Origin: Haemophilus haemolyticus M19501 | GTDB taxonomy: Bacteria; Pseudomonadota; Gammaproteobacteria; Enterobacterales; Pasteurellaceae | DNA: 64,000 bases | Direction: 5' to 3' | Assembly (NCBI RefSeq): GCF_000222025.1 | Contig: NZ_AFQO01000016.1 | Span: 1 to 64,000 of the forward strand | Part shown: in pieces, positions 28,510 through 38,294 of the stretch | Position numbering within the stretch: the stretch's first letter is position 1 | How the letters are laid out: every line of letters starts with the position of its first letter | Program-made: the position numbers and the translations under genes | Notes under the pieces: model-generated | What the model saw: the letters and a program-made list of their open reading frames with translations, nothing else | What the model was told of the DNA's origin: nothing | The model's database searches: none

Positions 28510-29757
28510 ATGGACGCATTTATTAGTATTTTAGGGATTTTTGTATTATTAGGCATAGCCTATCTCCTTTCCAATAATAGAAAAGCTATTCGTGTAAGAA
28601 CGGTATTTGGTGCATTAGCAATTCAAATCGCTATTGGTGCATTTATTTTGTATGTACCTATTGGTAGAGACGCCCTCTTGGGTATGTCTAATGCAGTAAG
28701 TAAAGTTATTGCTTACGCAAATGAAGGCATTTCATTTGTTTTTGGTAAATTGGCATCAGGTGAAAGTGTTGGTTTCATTTTTGCTATTAAGGTGCTTCCA
28801 GTCATAGTTTTTTTCTCTGCATTGATTTCCTTGCTTTATTATATAGGTGTAATGCAATGGGTCATCAAATTAATTGGAGGTGGATTGCAAAAAGTCTTGG
28901 GAACATCAAAAGCAGAGTCTATGTCTGCTGCAGCTAATATTTTTGTTGGACAAACAGAAGCGCCACTGGTTGTAAAACCCTATATTAGCAAAATGACGGA
29001 ATCAGAGCTTTTTGCTATTATGTGTGGAGGACTCGCATCCATTTCAGGTTCTGTTTTAGCTGGATACGCTGGATTAGGTGTACCTTTAACCTACCTAATC
29101 GCAGCCTCTTTTATGGCAGCACCAGCTGGTTTATTATTCGCAAAAATATTATATCCACAAACTGAAAAATTTAACGACGAAATCGAAAATGTTGAATTAG
29201 ATAAACCATCTAATGCGCTTGAAGCCATTGCTTCTGGTGCTGGTGCGGGAATGACTATGGCATTAAGTATTGGGGCTATGCTAGTTGCATTTATCGCTCT
29301 AATTGCACTTATTAACGGTATGTTAGGAGGCATTGGAGAATGGTTTAATCAACCAGAGCTCTCTTTAGGTATAATTTTAGGTTGGATTTTTAAACCATTG
29401 GCATGGGTTATGGGAGTACCTTGGAGTGATGCTGAAGTAGCTGGTCATATGATAGGTATCAAATTAACCGTAAACGAATTTGTTGGTTATTCTGAATTTT
29501 CAACTTATCTAGGTATCAATCCACCAGTAGAACTTTCTGATAAAACAAAGGCTATCATTACTTTTGCTCTTTGTGGCTTTGCTAATTTTGGTTCTATAGC
29601 TGTATTAATTGGTGGGGTTGGTGGTATGGCTCCAAATCGTCGTGGAGATATTGCTCGATTAGGAATTAAGGCTGTTATTGCTGGCTCTTTAGCTAATTTA
29701 TTAAGCGCAACTATTGCAGGTTTTTTTATTGGTTTAAGTGGTGTCGCTTTAGCTTAA
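28510..29757 (+). CDS. Concentrative nucleoside transporter, NupC family
   Basis: This 415-residue membrane protein is of the CNT family, which imports nucleosides with H+ or Na+. The conserved core [13 protein letters not shown] (about 146-158), [16 protein letters not shown] (gate region) and the C-terminal [15 protein letters not shown] are all present. It lies 43 bp behind the nucleoside hydrolase, in the place where a ribose ABC system would be expected in front of rbsK. A GAGG ribosome binding site precedes it by about 8 bp. Confidence 0.93.
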   Translation: MDAFISILGIFVLLGIAYLLSNNRKAIRVRTVFGALAIQIAIGAFILYVPIGRDALLGMSNAVSKVIAYANEGISFVFGKLASGESVGFIFAIKVLPVIVFFSALISLLYYIGVMQWVIKLIGGGLQKVLGTSKAESMSAAANIFVGQTEAPLVVKPYISKMTESELFAIMCGGLASISGSVLAGYAGLGVPLTYLIAASFMAAPAGLLFAKILYPQTEKFNDEIENVELDKPSNALEAIASGAGAGMTMALSIGAMLVAFIALIALINGMLGGIGEWFNQPELSLGIILGWIFKPLAWVMGVPWSDAEVAGHMIGIKLTVNEFVGYSEFSTYLGINPPVELSDKTKAIITFALCGFANFGSIAVLIGGVGGMAPNRRGDIARLGIKAVIAGSLANLLSATIAGFFIGLSGVALA

Positions 29758-29763
29758 GTTTCA

Positions 29764-29790
29764 AAAGTGCGGTAAAAATAGCCGCACTTT
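29764..29790. terminator. Uptake-signal hairpin between nupC-like gene and rbsK
   Basis: AAAGTGCGG and CCGCACTTT form a 9-bp stem with an A-rich loop. The T-run is weak, so partial read-through into rbsK is likely. Confidence 0.5.
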
Positions 29791-29839
29791 AGGTTTATAA
29801 TTGCTTGATATATGCCTACTTTTATAGTGGAGAATAATT

Positions 29840-30763
29840 ATGAAAGGGAAGACTCTCACAATTCTGGGTAGTATCAATACTGATCACGTTATTTCTGTGC
29901 CTTACTTTGCTAAACCCGGTGAAACGCTAACTGGTCAAAATTATCAAATTACCTATGGTGGCAAAGGTGCCAATCAAGCAGTGGCAGCCGCTCGTTTAGG
30001 GGCAAAGGTCGCGTTCATTAGTTGCATTGGATCAGATAGCATAGGCAAAACAATGAAAAATGCGTTTGAGCAAGAAGGAATTGATACAACCCATATTAAT
30101 ACCGTTTCACAGGAAATGACGGGAATGGCATTTATTCAAGTTGCCCAATCAGGTGAGAACAGTATTGTGTTGGCTAGCGGTGCAAATGCACATTTGGGTG
30201 AGATGGTTGTTCGTCAAAGTGAGGCACAAATTGCACAATCGGATTGCTTGTTAATGCAATTAGAAACCCCACTTTCTGGTGTGGAGCTGGCTGCTCAAAT
30301 CGCTAAGAAAAATGGTGTTAAGGTTGTGCTAAATCCTGCTCCAGCGCAGATTTTATCGGACGAATTATTGAGTTTGATTGATATTATTACACCAAATGAA
30401 ACAGAAGCTGAAATCCTGACGGGGGTAGCGGTAACCGACGAGCAAAGTGCGGTGAAAGCTGCGAGTGTTTTTCACGATAAAGGCATTAAAACCGTAATGA
30501 TTACCCTTGGCGCGAAAGGTGTGTTTGTCAGTCGAAAAGGTAAAAGCCGCATCATTAAGGGCTTTTGTGTGCAAGCAATAGATACTACCGCAGCTGGTGA
30601 TACATTTAATGGCGGTTTTGTTACGGCTTTATTGGAAGAAAAATCCTTTGATGAAGCCATTCGTTTTGGGCAAGCTGCCGCTGCGATTAGTGTGACGAAA
30701 AAAGGGGCTCAATCCTCTATTCCAACGCGTCAAGAAACTTTGGAATTTCTTGAACACGCTTAA
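29840..30763 (+). CDS. rbsK: Ribokinase RbsK
   Basis: This 307-residue PfkB-family kinase phosphorylates D-ribose to ribose-5-phosphate. The N-terminal signature GGKGANQAVAAARLGA (about 41-56) and the catalytic DTTAAGDTFNGGF (about 249-261, with the aspartate base at AAGD) are intact. It follows the nucleoside hydrolase and transporter and precedes rbsR. Ribose-5-phosphate can then enter the pentose phosphate pathway through RpiA, encoded elsewhere in the window. Confidence 0.96.
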   Translation: MKGKTLTILGSINTDHVISVPYFAKPGETLTGQNYQITYGGKGANQAVAAARLGAKVAFISCIGSDSIGKTMKNAFEQEGIDTTHINTVSQEMTGMAFIQVAQSGENSIVLASGANAHLGEMVVRQSEAQIAQSDCLLMQLETPLSGVELAAQIAKKNGVKVVLNPAPAQILSDELLSLIDIITPNETEAEILTGVAVTDEQSAVKAASVFHDKGIKTVMITLGAKGVFVSRKGKSRIIKGFCVQAIDTTAAGDTFNGGFVTALLEEKSFDEAIRFGQAAAAISVTKKGAQSSIPTRQETLEFLEHA

Positions 30764-30790
30764 AGTGCGGTGAATTTTTAGGGTGTTTTT

Positions 30791-31789
30791 ATGGCGACAA
30801 TGAAAGATATTGCACGACTGGCGCAAGTTTCGACTTCCACAGTTTCACATGTCATTAATGGATCGCGTTTTGTTAGCGATGAAATTCGTGAGAAAGTGAT
30901 GCGTATTGTCGCTGAACTGAATTACACCCCCTCAGCTGTTGCACGAAGCCTTAAGGTGCGCAAAACCAAAACTATCGGGCTACTTGTCACCGCAACAAAT
31001 AATCCCTTCTTTGCGGAAGTGATGGCTGGAGTGGAGCAATATTGTCAGAAAAATCAATATAATCTTATTATTGCTACAACGGGTGGAGATGCCAAACGCC
31101 TACAACAAAATCTGCAAACTCTAATGCACAAACAAGTAGATGGTTTGCTTTTGATGTGTGGTGATAGCCGTTTTCAGGCTGATATAGAGTTAGCCATTTC
31201 GCTGCCACTCGTTGTGATGGACTGGTGGTTTACTGAGTTAAATGCAGATAAAATACTCGAAAATTCAGTACTTGGTGGCTATTTGGCGACAAAAGCATTA
31301 ATTGATGCAGGACATCGTAAAATTGGCATTATTACGGGGAATCTCAAAAAATCTGTCGCACAAAATCGTTTGCAAGGTTATAAAAATGCACTGTCGGAAG
31401 CAAAAATTGCGTTAAATCCTCATTGGATTGTTGAAAGTCATTTTGACTTTGAAGGCGGTGTGCTTGGCATACAATCTTTACTTACTCAATCTTCACGTCC
31501 AACAGCAGTTTTTTGTTGTAGTGACACCATTGCTGTCGGTGCATACCAAGCTATTCAGCAACAAGGCTTACGTATTCCGCAAGATCTTTCAATTATGGGT
31601 TATGATGACATTGAATTGGCTCGTTATCTCTCACCTCCCCTTTCCACCATTTGCCAACCGAAAGCTGAACTTGGCAAACTCGCTGTTGAAACACTATTGC
31701 AACGAATTAAAAATCCTAATGAAAATTACCGCACTTTGGTTTTAGAACCGACTTGTGTGTTAAGAGAGTCTATTTACAGTTTCAAATAA
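30791..31789 (+). CDS. rbsR: Ribose operon repressor RbsR (LacI family)
   Basis: The 332-residue repressor has an N-terminal LacI helix-turn-helix ([20 protein letters not shown], residues 4-23), a hinge helix near residues 50-60 and a periplasmic-binding-protein-like effector domain. Effector binding (ribose or a ribose phosphate) is inferred from the family. The perfect palindrome at 27474 ahead of the cluster fits its operator. It is 27 bp downstream of rbsK and ends before an intrinsic terminator. Confidence 0.94.
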   Translation: MATMKDIARLAQVSTSTVSHVINGSRFVSDEIREKVMRIVAELNYTPSAVARSLKVRKTKTIGLLVTATNNPFFAEVMAGVEQYCQKNQYNLIIATTGGDAKRLQQNLQTLMHKQVDGLLLMCGDSRFQADIELAISLPLVVMDWWFTELNADKILENSVLGGYLATKALIDAGHRKIGIITGNLKKSVAQNRLQGYKNALSEAKIALNPHWIVESHFDFEGGVLGIQSLLTQSSRPTAVFCCSDTIAVGAYQAIQQQGLRIPQDLSIMGYDDIELARYLSPPLSTICQPKAELGKLAVETLLQRIKNPNENYRTLVLEPTCVLRESIYSFK

Positions 31790-31824
31790 AATTAGAATAA
31801 CTCAATTTCCTTATTGCTATTTTC

Positions 31825-31854
31825 AAAAAAACTGCTATTTTCTTGCGGTTTTTT
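31825..31854 (+). terminator. Terminator of rbsR
   Basis: AAAAAACTGC pairs with GCGGTTTTTT (one G-U wobble) with a 9-nt loop, ending in Ts. Confidence 0.7.
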
Positions 31855-31893
31855 GTTTATTTAACCCACTGTTTAATTTAGGAATAAAATCTT

Positions 31894-32445
31894 ATGGAAG
31901 AAAACAAACCTGTTGATCCTTATGCGAAATATAACGAACAATCAAATATTATCGCGAAAATAATTTTTGCTAGTCGCTGGTTGCAAGTGCCGATTTATTT
32001 GGGCTTGATTGTCACCCTTGCAATCTACTCTTATAAATTTATCAAAGGATTATGGGAGTTAGTGATTAATGTAAATGATATGGATTCCAACACAATTATG
32101 TTAGGTGTGTTGAATTTGATTGATGTCGTGATGATCGCCAACTTGCTTGTGATGGTGACTATCGGTGGCTATGAAATTTTCGTATCCAAATTGCGTACAC
32201 GTAATCACCCAGATCAGCCTGAATGGATGAGCCATGTAAATGCAACTGTGTTGAAAGTTAAACTTTCTATGTCTATTATCGGCATTTCATCTATCCATAT
32301 GTTGCAAACTTTTGTGAATGCAAGCAATATGCCAGAAAAAACGATGATGTGGCAGTTATTATTGCATTTAGGCTTTTTAGTGTCGGCAATTGCTTTGGCT
32401 TATACGGACAAAATTTTGTATAGTACAAGCCACAAAACGCATTAA
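31894..32445 (+). CDS. YqhA/UPF0114 family membrane protein
   Basis: This 183-residue inner-membrane protein has four predicted helices (about 25-50, 65-85, 130-145, 155-172) and a conserved central region around [28 protein letters not shown]. It matches the UPF0114 family (E. coli YqhA), of unknown function. It stands alone between rbsR and the BrnTA pair, with AGGA about 11 bp before the ATG. Confidence 0.85.
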   Translation: MEENKPVDPYAKYNEQSNIIAKIIFASRWLQVPIYLGLIVTLAIYSYKFIKGLWELVINVNDMDSNTIMLGVLNLIDVVMIANLLVMVTIGGYEIFVSKLRTRNHPDQPEWMSHVNATVLKVKLSMSIIGISSIHMLQTFVNASNMPEKTMMWQLLLHLGFLVSAIALAYTDKILYSTSHKTH

Positions 32446-32589
32446 AAATTTACCGCATTTTTTAAAGCATTAAAAATAAAAATCTTAGCGTTTTTTTGTT
32501 AATGTTCGGTAATAATAACTTATATGTAGTTTGTTTTTTCATCAAATTATAAATATAATATATTGACATTTTAATATTGAATAATACTT

Positions 32590-32871
32590 ATGCTAAATGG
32601 GTTTGAATGGGATCGTAATAAAGCAGAACTCAATAAAATTAAACATGGTATAAGCTTTGAAGAAGCGATGACGGTATTTTATGATGATTATGCATTGTTA
32701 ATCCCCGATCCCGAGCATTCTTTTTATGAAGAACGTTTTTTATTGTTAGGACGTAGTGAAAAAAATAATACACTTGTGGTTGTTCATTGTGAACGAGATG
32801 AGAATATTCGGATTATTTCAGCTCGCTTAGCAACTATTTATGAAAGCAAACAATATAAGGAGAATTTATGA
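32590..32871 (+). CDS. brnT: BrnT-family ribonuclease toxin
   Basis: This 93-residue protein shows the BrnT layout: FEWDRNKAELNKIKHGISFEEA at the start (seen over residues 5-26), a central DPEHSFYEERFLLLGRS, and a terminal IRIISARLATIYE. Family toxins are RelE-fold ribonucleases that stop growth. The brnA start overlaps its end by 4 bp (ATGA). The upstream gap is very AT-rich with TTGACA near 32563 and a small dyad, suitable for auto-repression by the BrnTA complex. Confidence 0.93.
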   Translation: MLNGFEWDRNKAELNKIKHGISFEEAMTVFYDDYALLIPDPEHSFYEERFLLLGRSEKNNTLVVVHCERDENIRIISARLATIYESKQYKENL

Positions 32872-33086
32872 TGAAAGATGAATATGATTTTTCTCAGGGG
32901 ATTCGTAACCCTTATGCGGGACAATTGAAAGCGAAAAAAGTGGTGACAATTCGTTTAGACGATGATGCAGTTGATTACTTTAAGGCATTATCTAAAGAGG
33001 TAGGTATTCCTTATCAAACTTTAATTAATGCCTATTTAAAAGATTGTGCAATAAATCATCGTAAACTGAATATGATTTGGCGTTAA
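32868..33086 (+). CDS. brnA: BrnA-family antitoxin
   Basis: This 72-residue antitoxin has the ribbon-helix-helix segment KKVVTIRLDDDAVDYFKALS (about 24-43) and GIPYQTLINAYLKDCA. It should neutralise BrnT and repress the pair. AAGGAG lies about 4-8 bp ahead of two consecutive ATG codons (32868, 32871); the first overlaps the brnT stop. The C-terminus HRKLNMIWR is like that of other BrnA proteins. A strong terminator follows at once. Confidence 0.93.
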   Translation: MMKDEYDFSQGIRNPYAGQLKAKKVVTIRLDDDAVDYFKALSKEVGIPYQTLINAYLKDCAINHRKLNMIWR

Positions 33087-33090
33087 AAAA

Positions 33091-33120
33091 GCACCGTTCA
33101 AAATTGAACGGTGTTTTTAT
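33091..33120. terminator. Bidirectional terminator between brnA and tyrP-like gene
   Basis: CACCGTTCA and TGAACGGTG form a 9-bp stem with a short loop, A-rich before and T-rich after, between convergent genes. Confidence 0.85.
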
Positions 33121-33124
33121 ATTA

Positions 33125-34327
33125 TTAGCCCACTACAAATGGCAAGTAACCCGCACGAATCGCAAATGGAATGGATGTAATGATTACGCCTAATACCAAT
33201 ACGATAATTAAAGTCAGATTTCCTCCCCATACTTTGTATGGCAAATTAGCGTGGGCACGACGAGCTTTCCAAACAAGGCTAACTGGCAATACTACGGCAT
33301 AGAATGCAAACATTTGGCCTGCGTAGCCTAGCGCTAAAATAAAGCCTTCAGGATAGAAAAGCGCAAAGACAAGTGGTGGAATGAACGTCATTAAGCCAAG
33401 GGATATGCGCCCTGCAGAAATATTAAAGGATCGTTTTAATAAATCTTCGATACATTCCAATAAGCCAAGCCCTACGCCTAAGAAAGAGGTAACCAGCGCT
33501 AAAGTTGAGAATAATTTTACCGCACCTGCGATCATGTTACTGCCAGTGATAGCAAGCGTTGCTTTTACTAAGCCATTTAAGGTGGCATCTTCTTTTAAGA
33601 TTTGTAAGAACTCATTTTGTGTGAGCAAACCATGAGTGGACATTTGCCACAAAATATAAGCGCAAAGGGTAATTGCTGAACCGACCAAAATAGAAATGCG
33701 TAATGCTTTTACGTTGCCGTCTAAGTATTTATTTAAACTTGGAATGGAACCATGGAAACCAAATGCCGTGAAAAATACAGGGCTTGCAGAGATAATTAAA
33801 GCCTTATCAATTGGCGTCGCCATTAAGTTATCAAATTTGATTTCTGGCAACATTAAGCTTAACACTACGGCAAAGGCTGCAAGCATCACAAAAAATAACA
33901 CGCGATTAATTTTATCTACGCTATGTGTACCGATGACGATAAATGAACCGAAAATCACGGTAAATAATAAGATGCTAACTTTATCGCCAAAACTTTCAGG
34001 CAATAAATCTTTTAGTAGTGAACCGCCACCGCTGATATAAGCGGCAATTAATGCGTATAAGAAAATAATTAGCACTGCCGTAGCAATAATGCGTCCTGCT
34101 TTACCAAAATATTGTTCAGCAAGTGTGCCGATACCTGCATCACTTTCCGCAGTTTGATAGAGTTCAACGAATAAAAGTGCGCTAAAAGTTAATAATGCCC
34201 AAAGTCCTAATAATAAGACTAAAGTAAAGCCGAAGCCGATGCCTGCAGAAGTGAGTGGCATAGCCAACATTCCCGCACCAATCATCGTACCAGCAACAAG
34301 AAGTGTGCTGCCAACAGTTTTGTTCAT
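33125..34327 (-). CDS. tyrP: Aromatic amino acid permease, TyrP type
   Basis: This 400-residue transporter has 11 predicted helices and the HAAAP family start NKTVGSTLLVAGTMIGAGML (residues 2-21). E. coli TyrP is a tyrosine:H+ symporter. The ATG at 34327 is chosen for its AAGGA 8 bp upstream and the family start; an in-frame extension to 34396 overlaps regulatory DNA. Two TyrR-like boxes at 34344-34384 support a tyrosine substrate. It is convergent with brnTA and divergent from the YicC gene. Confidence 0.9.
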   Translation of the reverse strand: MNKTVGSTLLVAGTMIGAGMLAMPLTSAGIGFGFTLVLLLGLWALLTFSALLFVELYQTAESDAGIGTLAEQYFGKAGRIIATAVLIIFLYALIAAYISGGGSLLKDLLPESFGDKVSILLFTVIFGSFIVIGTHSVDKINRVLFFVMLAAFAVVLSLMLPEIKFDNLMATPIDKALIISASPVFFTAFGFHGSIPSLNKYLDGNVKALRISILVGSAITLCAYILWQMSTHGLLTQNEFLQILKEDATLNGLVKATLAITGSNMIAGAVKLFSTLALVTSFLGVGLGLLECIEDLLKRSFNISAGRISLGLMTFIPPLVFALFYPEGFILALGYAGQMFAFYAVVLPVSLVWKARRAHANLPYKVWGGNLTLIIVLVLGVIITSIPFAIRAGYLPFVVG

Positions 34328-34343
34328 TTTTGTTTCCTTATAG

Positions 34344-34384
34344 TGTAATGTAAAATTTACGATGATTGTATTGTATAATTTACA
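34344..34384. promoter_or_regulatory. Two TyrR boxes upstream of tyrP
   Basis: TGTAATgtaaaaTTTACG (34344-34361) and TGTATTgtataaTTTACA (34367-34384) both follow the TGTAAA-N6-TTTACA plan, with centres 23 bp apart. The first lies only 17 bp from the start codon, consistent with repression. Confidence 0.7.
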
Positions 34385-34512
34385 GTATGTAAACAACAGA
34401 ATACAAAATATCTTTATTATTTACCGCACTTTTCTTTTCCCTTTCTGTGTTCATCTCGTTAAAATACTTAGCGAATCAACTAAGACAAAGTTAAGAGAAA
34501 ATAGGAGAGCTT

Positions 34513-35376
34513 ATGATTTACAGTATGACCGCTTTTGCACGCCTTGAAGTGAAAAAAGATTGGGGCGATGCGGTATGGGAAATTCGTTCCGTCAATCAAC
34601 GTTATTTAGAAAACTTTTTCCGTTTGCCAGAGCAATTTCGCGGATTAGAAAACACGTTGCGTGAGAAACTTCGTCAAAGTCTTACTCGCGGGAAAATTGA
34701 ATGTTCTTTGCGTATTGAAACAAAAAAACAAACAAATGCTGAATTGAATTTAAATAAAGAACTTGCGAATCAAGTCATTCAATCTTTGCAATGGATTAAA
34801 ACGCAAGCTGGCGAAGGCGATATTAATTTAACAGATGTATTGCGTTATCCTGGTGTGGTGGAAGCGCAAGAGCAAGATTTAGATGCGATTAGTCAAGATT
34901 TATTGACAGCCTTTGATGATTTACTGACAGATTTTATTGCAATGCGTGGTCGTGAGGGGGAAAAACTGAACGATATTATTCAACAACGTTTAGATGCCAT
35001 TGCTGTGGAAACGGAGAAAGTGCGGTCACAAATGCCAGCAGTTTTACAATGGCAGCGTGAACGGTTATTGCAACGTTTTGAAGATGCTCAAATTAATCTT
35101 GATCCGCAACGTGTGGAACAAGAAATGATTTTACTCGCTCAACGCGTTGATGTGGCGGAAGAGCTTGATCGTTTACAAATGCACGTGAAAGAAACCACGA
35201 ATATTTTGAAAAAAGGCGGTGCAGTTGGGCGTAAATTAGATTTTATGATGCAAGAATTGAATCGTGAATCGAATACCCTTGCGTCTAAATCCATTAATGC
35301 TGATATTACGGCTTCTGCGGTAGAACTAAAAGTGCTTATCGAACAAATGCGTGAGCAAATCCAGAATTTAGAATAG
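34513..35376 (+). CDS. yicC: YicC-family endoribonuclease-like protein
   Basis: The 287-residue protein matches the YicC family: MIYSMTAFAR start, EIRSVNQRYLE (about 24-34), and a C-terminal domain (DUF1732) with LDFMMQELNRESNTLASKS. E. coli YicC is an RNase linked to RyhB decay. AGGAG precedes the ATG by about 7 bp. It is 9 bp ahead of the YgfZ gene, so the two are probably co-transcribed. One uptake signal lies inside at 35018. Confidence 0.93.
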   Translation: MIYSMTAFARLEVKKDWGDAVWEIRSVNQRYLENFFRLPEQFRGLENTLREKLRQSLTRGKIECSLRIETKKQTNAELNLNKELANQVIQSLQWIKTQAGEGDINLTDVLRYPGVVEAQEQDLDAISQDLLTAFDDLLTDFIAMRGREGEKLNDIIQQRLDAIAVETEKVRSQMPAVLQWQRERLLQRFEDAQINLDPQRVEQEMILLAQRVDVAEELDRLQMHVKETTNILKKGGAVGRKLDFMMQELNRESNTLASKSINADITASAVELKVLIEQMREQIQNLE

Positions 35377-35385
35377 GAAAGCAGA

Positions 35386-36228
35386 ATGTCTCAATTTATT
35401 TCTCTTACTCAATATCAACTGATTGAGGCACATGGTGCGGATGCAGAAAAATATTTGCAAGGACAGTTAACCACGGATGTTGTGCGATTAGCAAGTGGCG
35501 CAACGACACTTACAGCTCACTGCGATCCGAAAGGTAAAATGAATGCAATTTACCGTTTGTTTAAAGTAAGTAGTGAACAATTCTTTTTGCTTATTAAGAA
35601 AGAACTTTTGCCAAGCGGGCTAGATGCCTTGAAAAAATATGCGGTGTTTTCAAAAGTGAGTTTTGATTTACGTGATTGGCAAATCATTGGCGTGATAGGT
35701 GAAAAATGTGGAAAAATTACACCGCACTTTTCATGGGAAATTGATGGACTGCGTTCAATTTTATTAAATAAAACTGAATTATCTGTGAATTTTAATGGCG
35801 ATGAAAAAATTTGGGATGTAGCAGATATTCAAGCGGGATTGCCAAATTTAAGCCCGCAAACGCAAAATGAATTTATCCCACAAGCGCTAAATTTACAGGC
35901 TATTGAGCAAGCCATTTCTTTTACTAAAGGTTGCTATATTGGACAAGAAACGGTAGCTCGTGCGAAATATCGTGGGGCGAACAAACGTGCAATGTTTATC
36001 TTTAAAGCACAAACCCAGCAGGAAGTAGAAATTGGCAGTGAAATCGAAATGCAGATTGAATCTAATTGGCGAAAAACAGGCACGATTACAAGTGCGGTCA
36101 ATTTAGACGGTGTTTTATGGTTGCAAGTTGTGATGAATAATGACATTGATTCGGCGCAAGTATTTAGATTGCCGAATAGTGAAATACTGTTAGAGCGAGA
36201 GCAATTACCTTATTCGATTACTGAATAA
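35386..36228 (+). CDS. ygfZ: Folate-binding Fe-S assembly factor YgfZ
   Basis: The 280-residue protein is a GcvT-like folate-binding factor that helps repair or assemble certain Fe-S proteins. The family hallmark KGCYIGQETVAR (about 182-193) with its conserved cysteine is intact, and the DAEKYLQGQLTTDV N-terminal segment is typical. It lies 9 bp behind yicC and ends before a perfect terminator shared with convergent serA. Confidence 0.93.
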   Translation: MSQFISLTQYQLIEAHGADAEKYLQGQLTTDVVRLASGATTLTAHCDPKGKMNAIYRLFKVSSEQFFLLIKKELLPSGLDALKKYAVFSKVSFDLRDWQIIGVIGEKCGKITPHFSWEIDGLRSILLNKTELSVNFNGDEKIWDVADIQAGLPNLSPQTQNEFIPQALNLQAIEQAISFTKGCYIGQETVARAKYRGANKRAMFIFKAQTQQEVEIGSEIEMQIESNWRKTGTITSAVNLDGVLWLQVVMNNDIDSAQVFRLPNSEILLEREQLPYSITE

Positions 36229-36234
36229 TAAAGC

Positions 36235-36267
36235 AAAAAAAGATCAGGCATTAACCTGATCTTTTTT
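36235..36267. terminator. Bidirectional terminator between ygfZ and serA
   Basis: AAAAAAGATCAGG and CCTGATCTTTTTT form a perfect stem with a 6-nt loop between convergent genes. Confidence 0.9.
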
Positions 36268-36271
36268 CTAT

Positions 36272-37504
36272 TTAGTAAAGTACCCGAGCACGAATTGTGC
36301 CATCGATTTCCTTCAATTTCGTCAGTAATGGCGATGCATCATTCGTTTCTACATCAACGACAACATAACCAATTTTGGGGTCAGTTTGTAAATATTGCGC
36401 CGCAATATTTAGGTCGGCTTCGACGAAAATTTGATTCAGTTTGTTCAATATACCAGGACGATTTTCGTGAATATGCAATAAGCGTTTTGTTCCTTCATGT
36501 TCTGGCAAAGATACTTCAGGGAAGTTGACGGAAGAAAGCGTTGAACCATTGTCTGAATATTTGACAAATTTACCTGCCACTTCAAAACCGATATTTTCCT
36601 GTGCCTCTGCTGTTGAACCGCCGATATGTGGAGTTAAAATCACATTATCAAATTCGCGTAACGGTGAGACAAATTCTTCATTAATTGACGCAGGTTCAAT
36701 TGGGAATACATCAATTGCTGCACCGTGAATTTTACCGTCTTTTAAGGCTTGAGTGAGCGCATCAATATCTACCACTGTGCCACGCGCAGCATTGATCAAA
36801 ATTGCACCTTGTTTTAATTGTGCGATACGCTCAGCGTTCATTAAGTTTTTGGTAGATGGCAGTTCTGGCACATGTAATGAAACCACATCGCAAGAACTGA
36901 GTAATTCTTCAAGGCTACGAACCTGTTTGGCATTACCGAGCGGAAGTTTATTTTCGATATCGTAGAAATACACATCCATGCCTAATGATTCAGCAATAAT
37001 ACTTAATTGTGAACCAATGTGACCGTAACCAATAATTCCTAATTTTTTACCCCGCACTTCATGAGAGCCAGTCGCTGATTTATTCCAGACGCCACGGTGT
37101 ACTTCGGCATTAGCCTGTGGCACATTGCGCATAAGTAATAAAATCTCACCTAATACAAGTTCTGCGACGGAACGAGTGTTTGAGAATGGGGCATTAAATA
37201 CAGGGATTCCACGCGCTTTTGCTGCATTTAAATCCACTTGGTTGGTACCAATACAGAAACATCCCACAGCGATTAATTTGGGTGCGGCTTCAATCATTTC
37301 TGCCGTTAAATGGGTGCGAGAACGCAAGCCGATAAAGTGTGCATTTTTAATGGCTTCTTTTAATTCCTCACCATCTAACGCTTTTTTATAGTAATCAATA
37401 TTGGTATAGCCAGCCGCATGGAGCGTATCAAGTGCGCTTTGATGCACACCTTCAAACAATACAAATTTGATTTTTGATTTGTCTAGAGAGACTTTGTTTG
37501 TCAT
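36272..37504 (-). CDS. serA: D-3-phosphoglycerate dehydrogenase SerA
   Basis: SerA oxidises 3-phosphoglycerate, starting serine synthesis. The 410-residue length equals the E. coli enzyme. The NAD-binding motif is GIIGYGHIGSQ (about 157-167), the catalytic arginine and histidine lie in ARGTVVDID and LTPHIGGSTAEAQ (His about 292), and a C-terminal ACT domain starting near LLHIHENRPG mediates serine inhibition. AAGGAAG lies about 6 bp before the ATG. It is the downstream gene of rpiA on the minus strand, 29 bp apart. Confidence 0.97.
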   Translation of the reverse strand: MTNKVSLDKSKIKFVLFEGVHQSALDTLHAAGYTNIDYYKKALDGEELKEAIKNAHFIGLRSRTHLTAEMIEAAPKLIAVGCFCIGTNQVDLNAAKARGIPVFNAPFSNTRSVAELVLGEILLLMRNVPQANAEVHRGVWNKSATGSHEVRGKKLGIIGYGHIGSQLSIIAESLGMDVYFYDIENKLPLGNAKQVRSLEELLSSCDVVSLHVPELPSTKNLMNAERIAQLKQGAILINAARGTVVDIDALTQALKDGKIHGAAIDVFPIEPASINEEFVSPLREFDNVILTPHIGGSTAEAQENIGFEVAGKFVKYSDNGSTLSSVNFPEVSLPEHEGTKRLLHIHENRPGILNKLNQIFVEADLNIAAQYLQTDPKIGYVVVDVETNDASPLLTKLKEIDGTIRARVLY

Positions 37505-37533
37505 GTTTACTTCCTTATGATTTTTATTATGAA

Positions 37534-38193
37534 TTAGTCAATAATTTTAGCGCCTTCAGGCGTACCGACGATCACAACGTCTGCGCCACGTAACGCGAAT
37601 ATCCCGTTAGTGACGACACCCGCAACGTTATTTAATTCTTTTTCCATTTCAACTGGATTTAAAATAGTGAAGTTGTGCACATCTAAAATCACATTGCCGT
37701 TGTCTGTCACCACGCCTTCACGATATTCAGGTGATCCACCAAGTGCGGCTAATTTTCTGCCTACTTGTGAACGAGCCATTGGAATAACTTCAACGGGTAA
37801 TGGGAAGGTCGAGCCTAACACATCTACTTGTTTACTCGAATCCACAATACAAATAAATTTTTTCGCTAATGCAGCGACGATTTTTTCACGAGTGAGTGCT
37901 GCGCCACCGCCTTTAATCATCATTTTTTGTGGATTGATTTCATCTGCACCATCCACATAAATATCTAAGCTAGAGACATCATTTGCATTAAATACTTCAA
38001 TACCTTGTTTACGGAGTAATTCTTCTGATGCTTTTGAAGCCGCAACGGCACCTTGAATTTTATCTTTGATTGTACCTAAAGCCTCAATAAAGCAATTCAC
38101 CGTGGAGCCACTACCCACGCCAACAATTGTGTCAGCTTTTACATATTGTAATGCGGCTTGTGCGGCGAGTTTTTTCATTTCTAATTGATTCAT
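37534..38193 (-). CDS. rpiA: Ribose-5-phosphate isomerase A
   Basis: RpiA interconverts ribose-5-phosphate and ribulose-5-phosphate. The 219-residue protein carries [16 protein letters not shown] (about 21-36), the DGADEI active-site motif (about 81-86) and [11 protein letters not shown] (about 94-104). It precedes serA on the minus strand (29-bp gap, probably one transcript). It also links the ribose made by the nucleoside hydrolase and RbsK to central metabolism. Confidence 0.97.
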   Translation of the reverse strand: MNQLEMKKLAAQAALQYVKADTIVGVGSGSTVNCFIEALGTIKDKIQGAVAASKASEELLRKQGIEVFNANDVSSLDIYVDGADEINPQKMMIKGGGAALTREKIVAALAKKFICIVDSSKQVDVLGSTFPLPVEVIPMARSQVGRKLAALGGSPEYREGVVTDNGNVILDVHNFTILNPVEMEKELNNVAGVVTNGIFALRGADVVIVGTPEGAKIID

Positions 38194-38294
38194 TTCTTTT
38201 CCTTATTTTAATAAGTAAACGATTGCGTTACTTTATTACGGGAGTATTTAATAAACAAGTGTAATTTTCAGCAATGAGAGGTTTAACGGATAAG

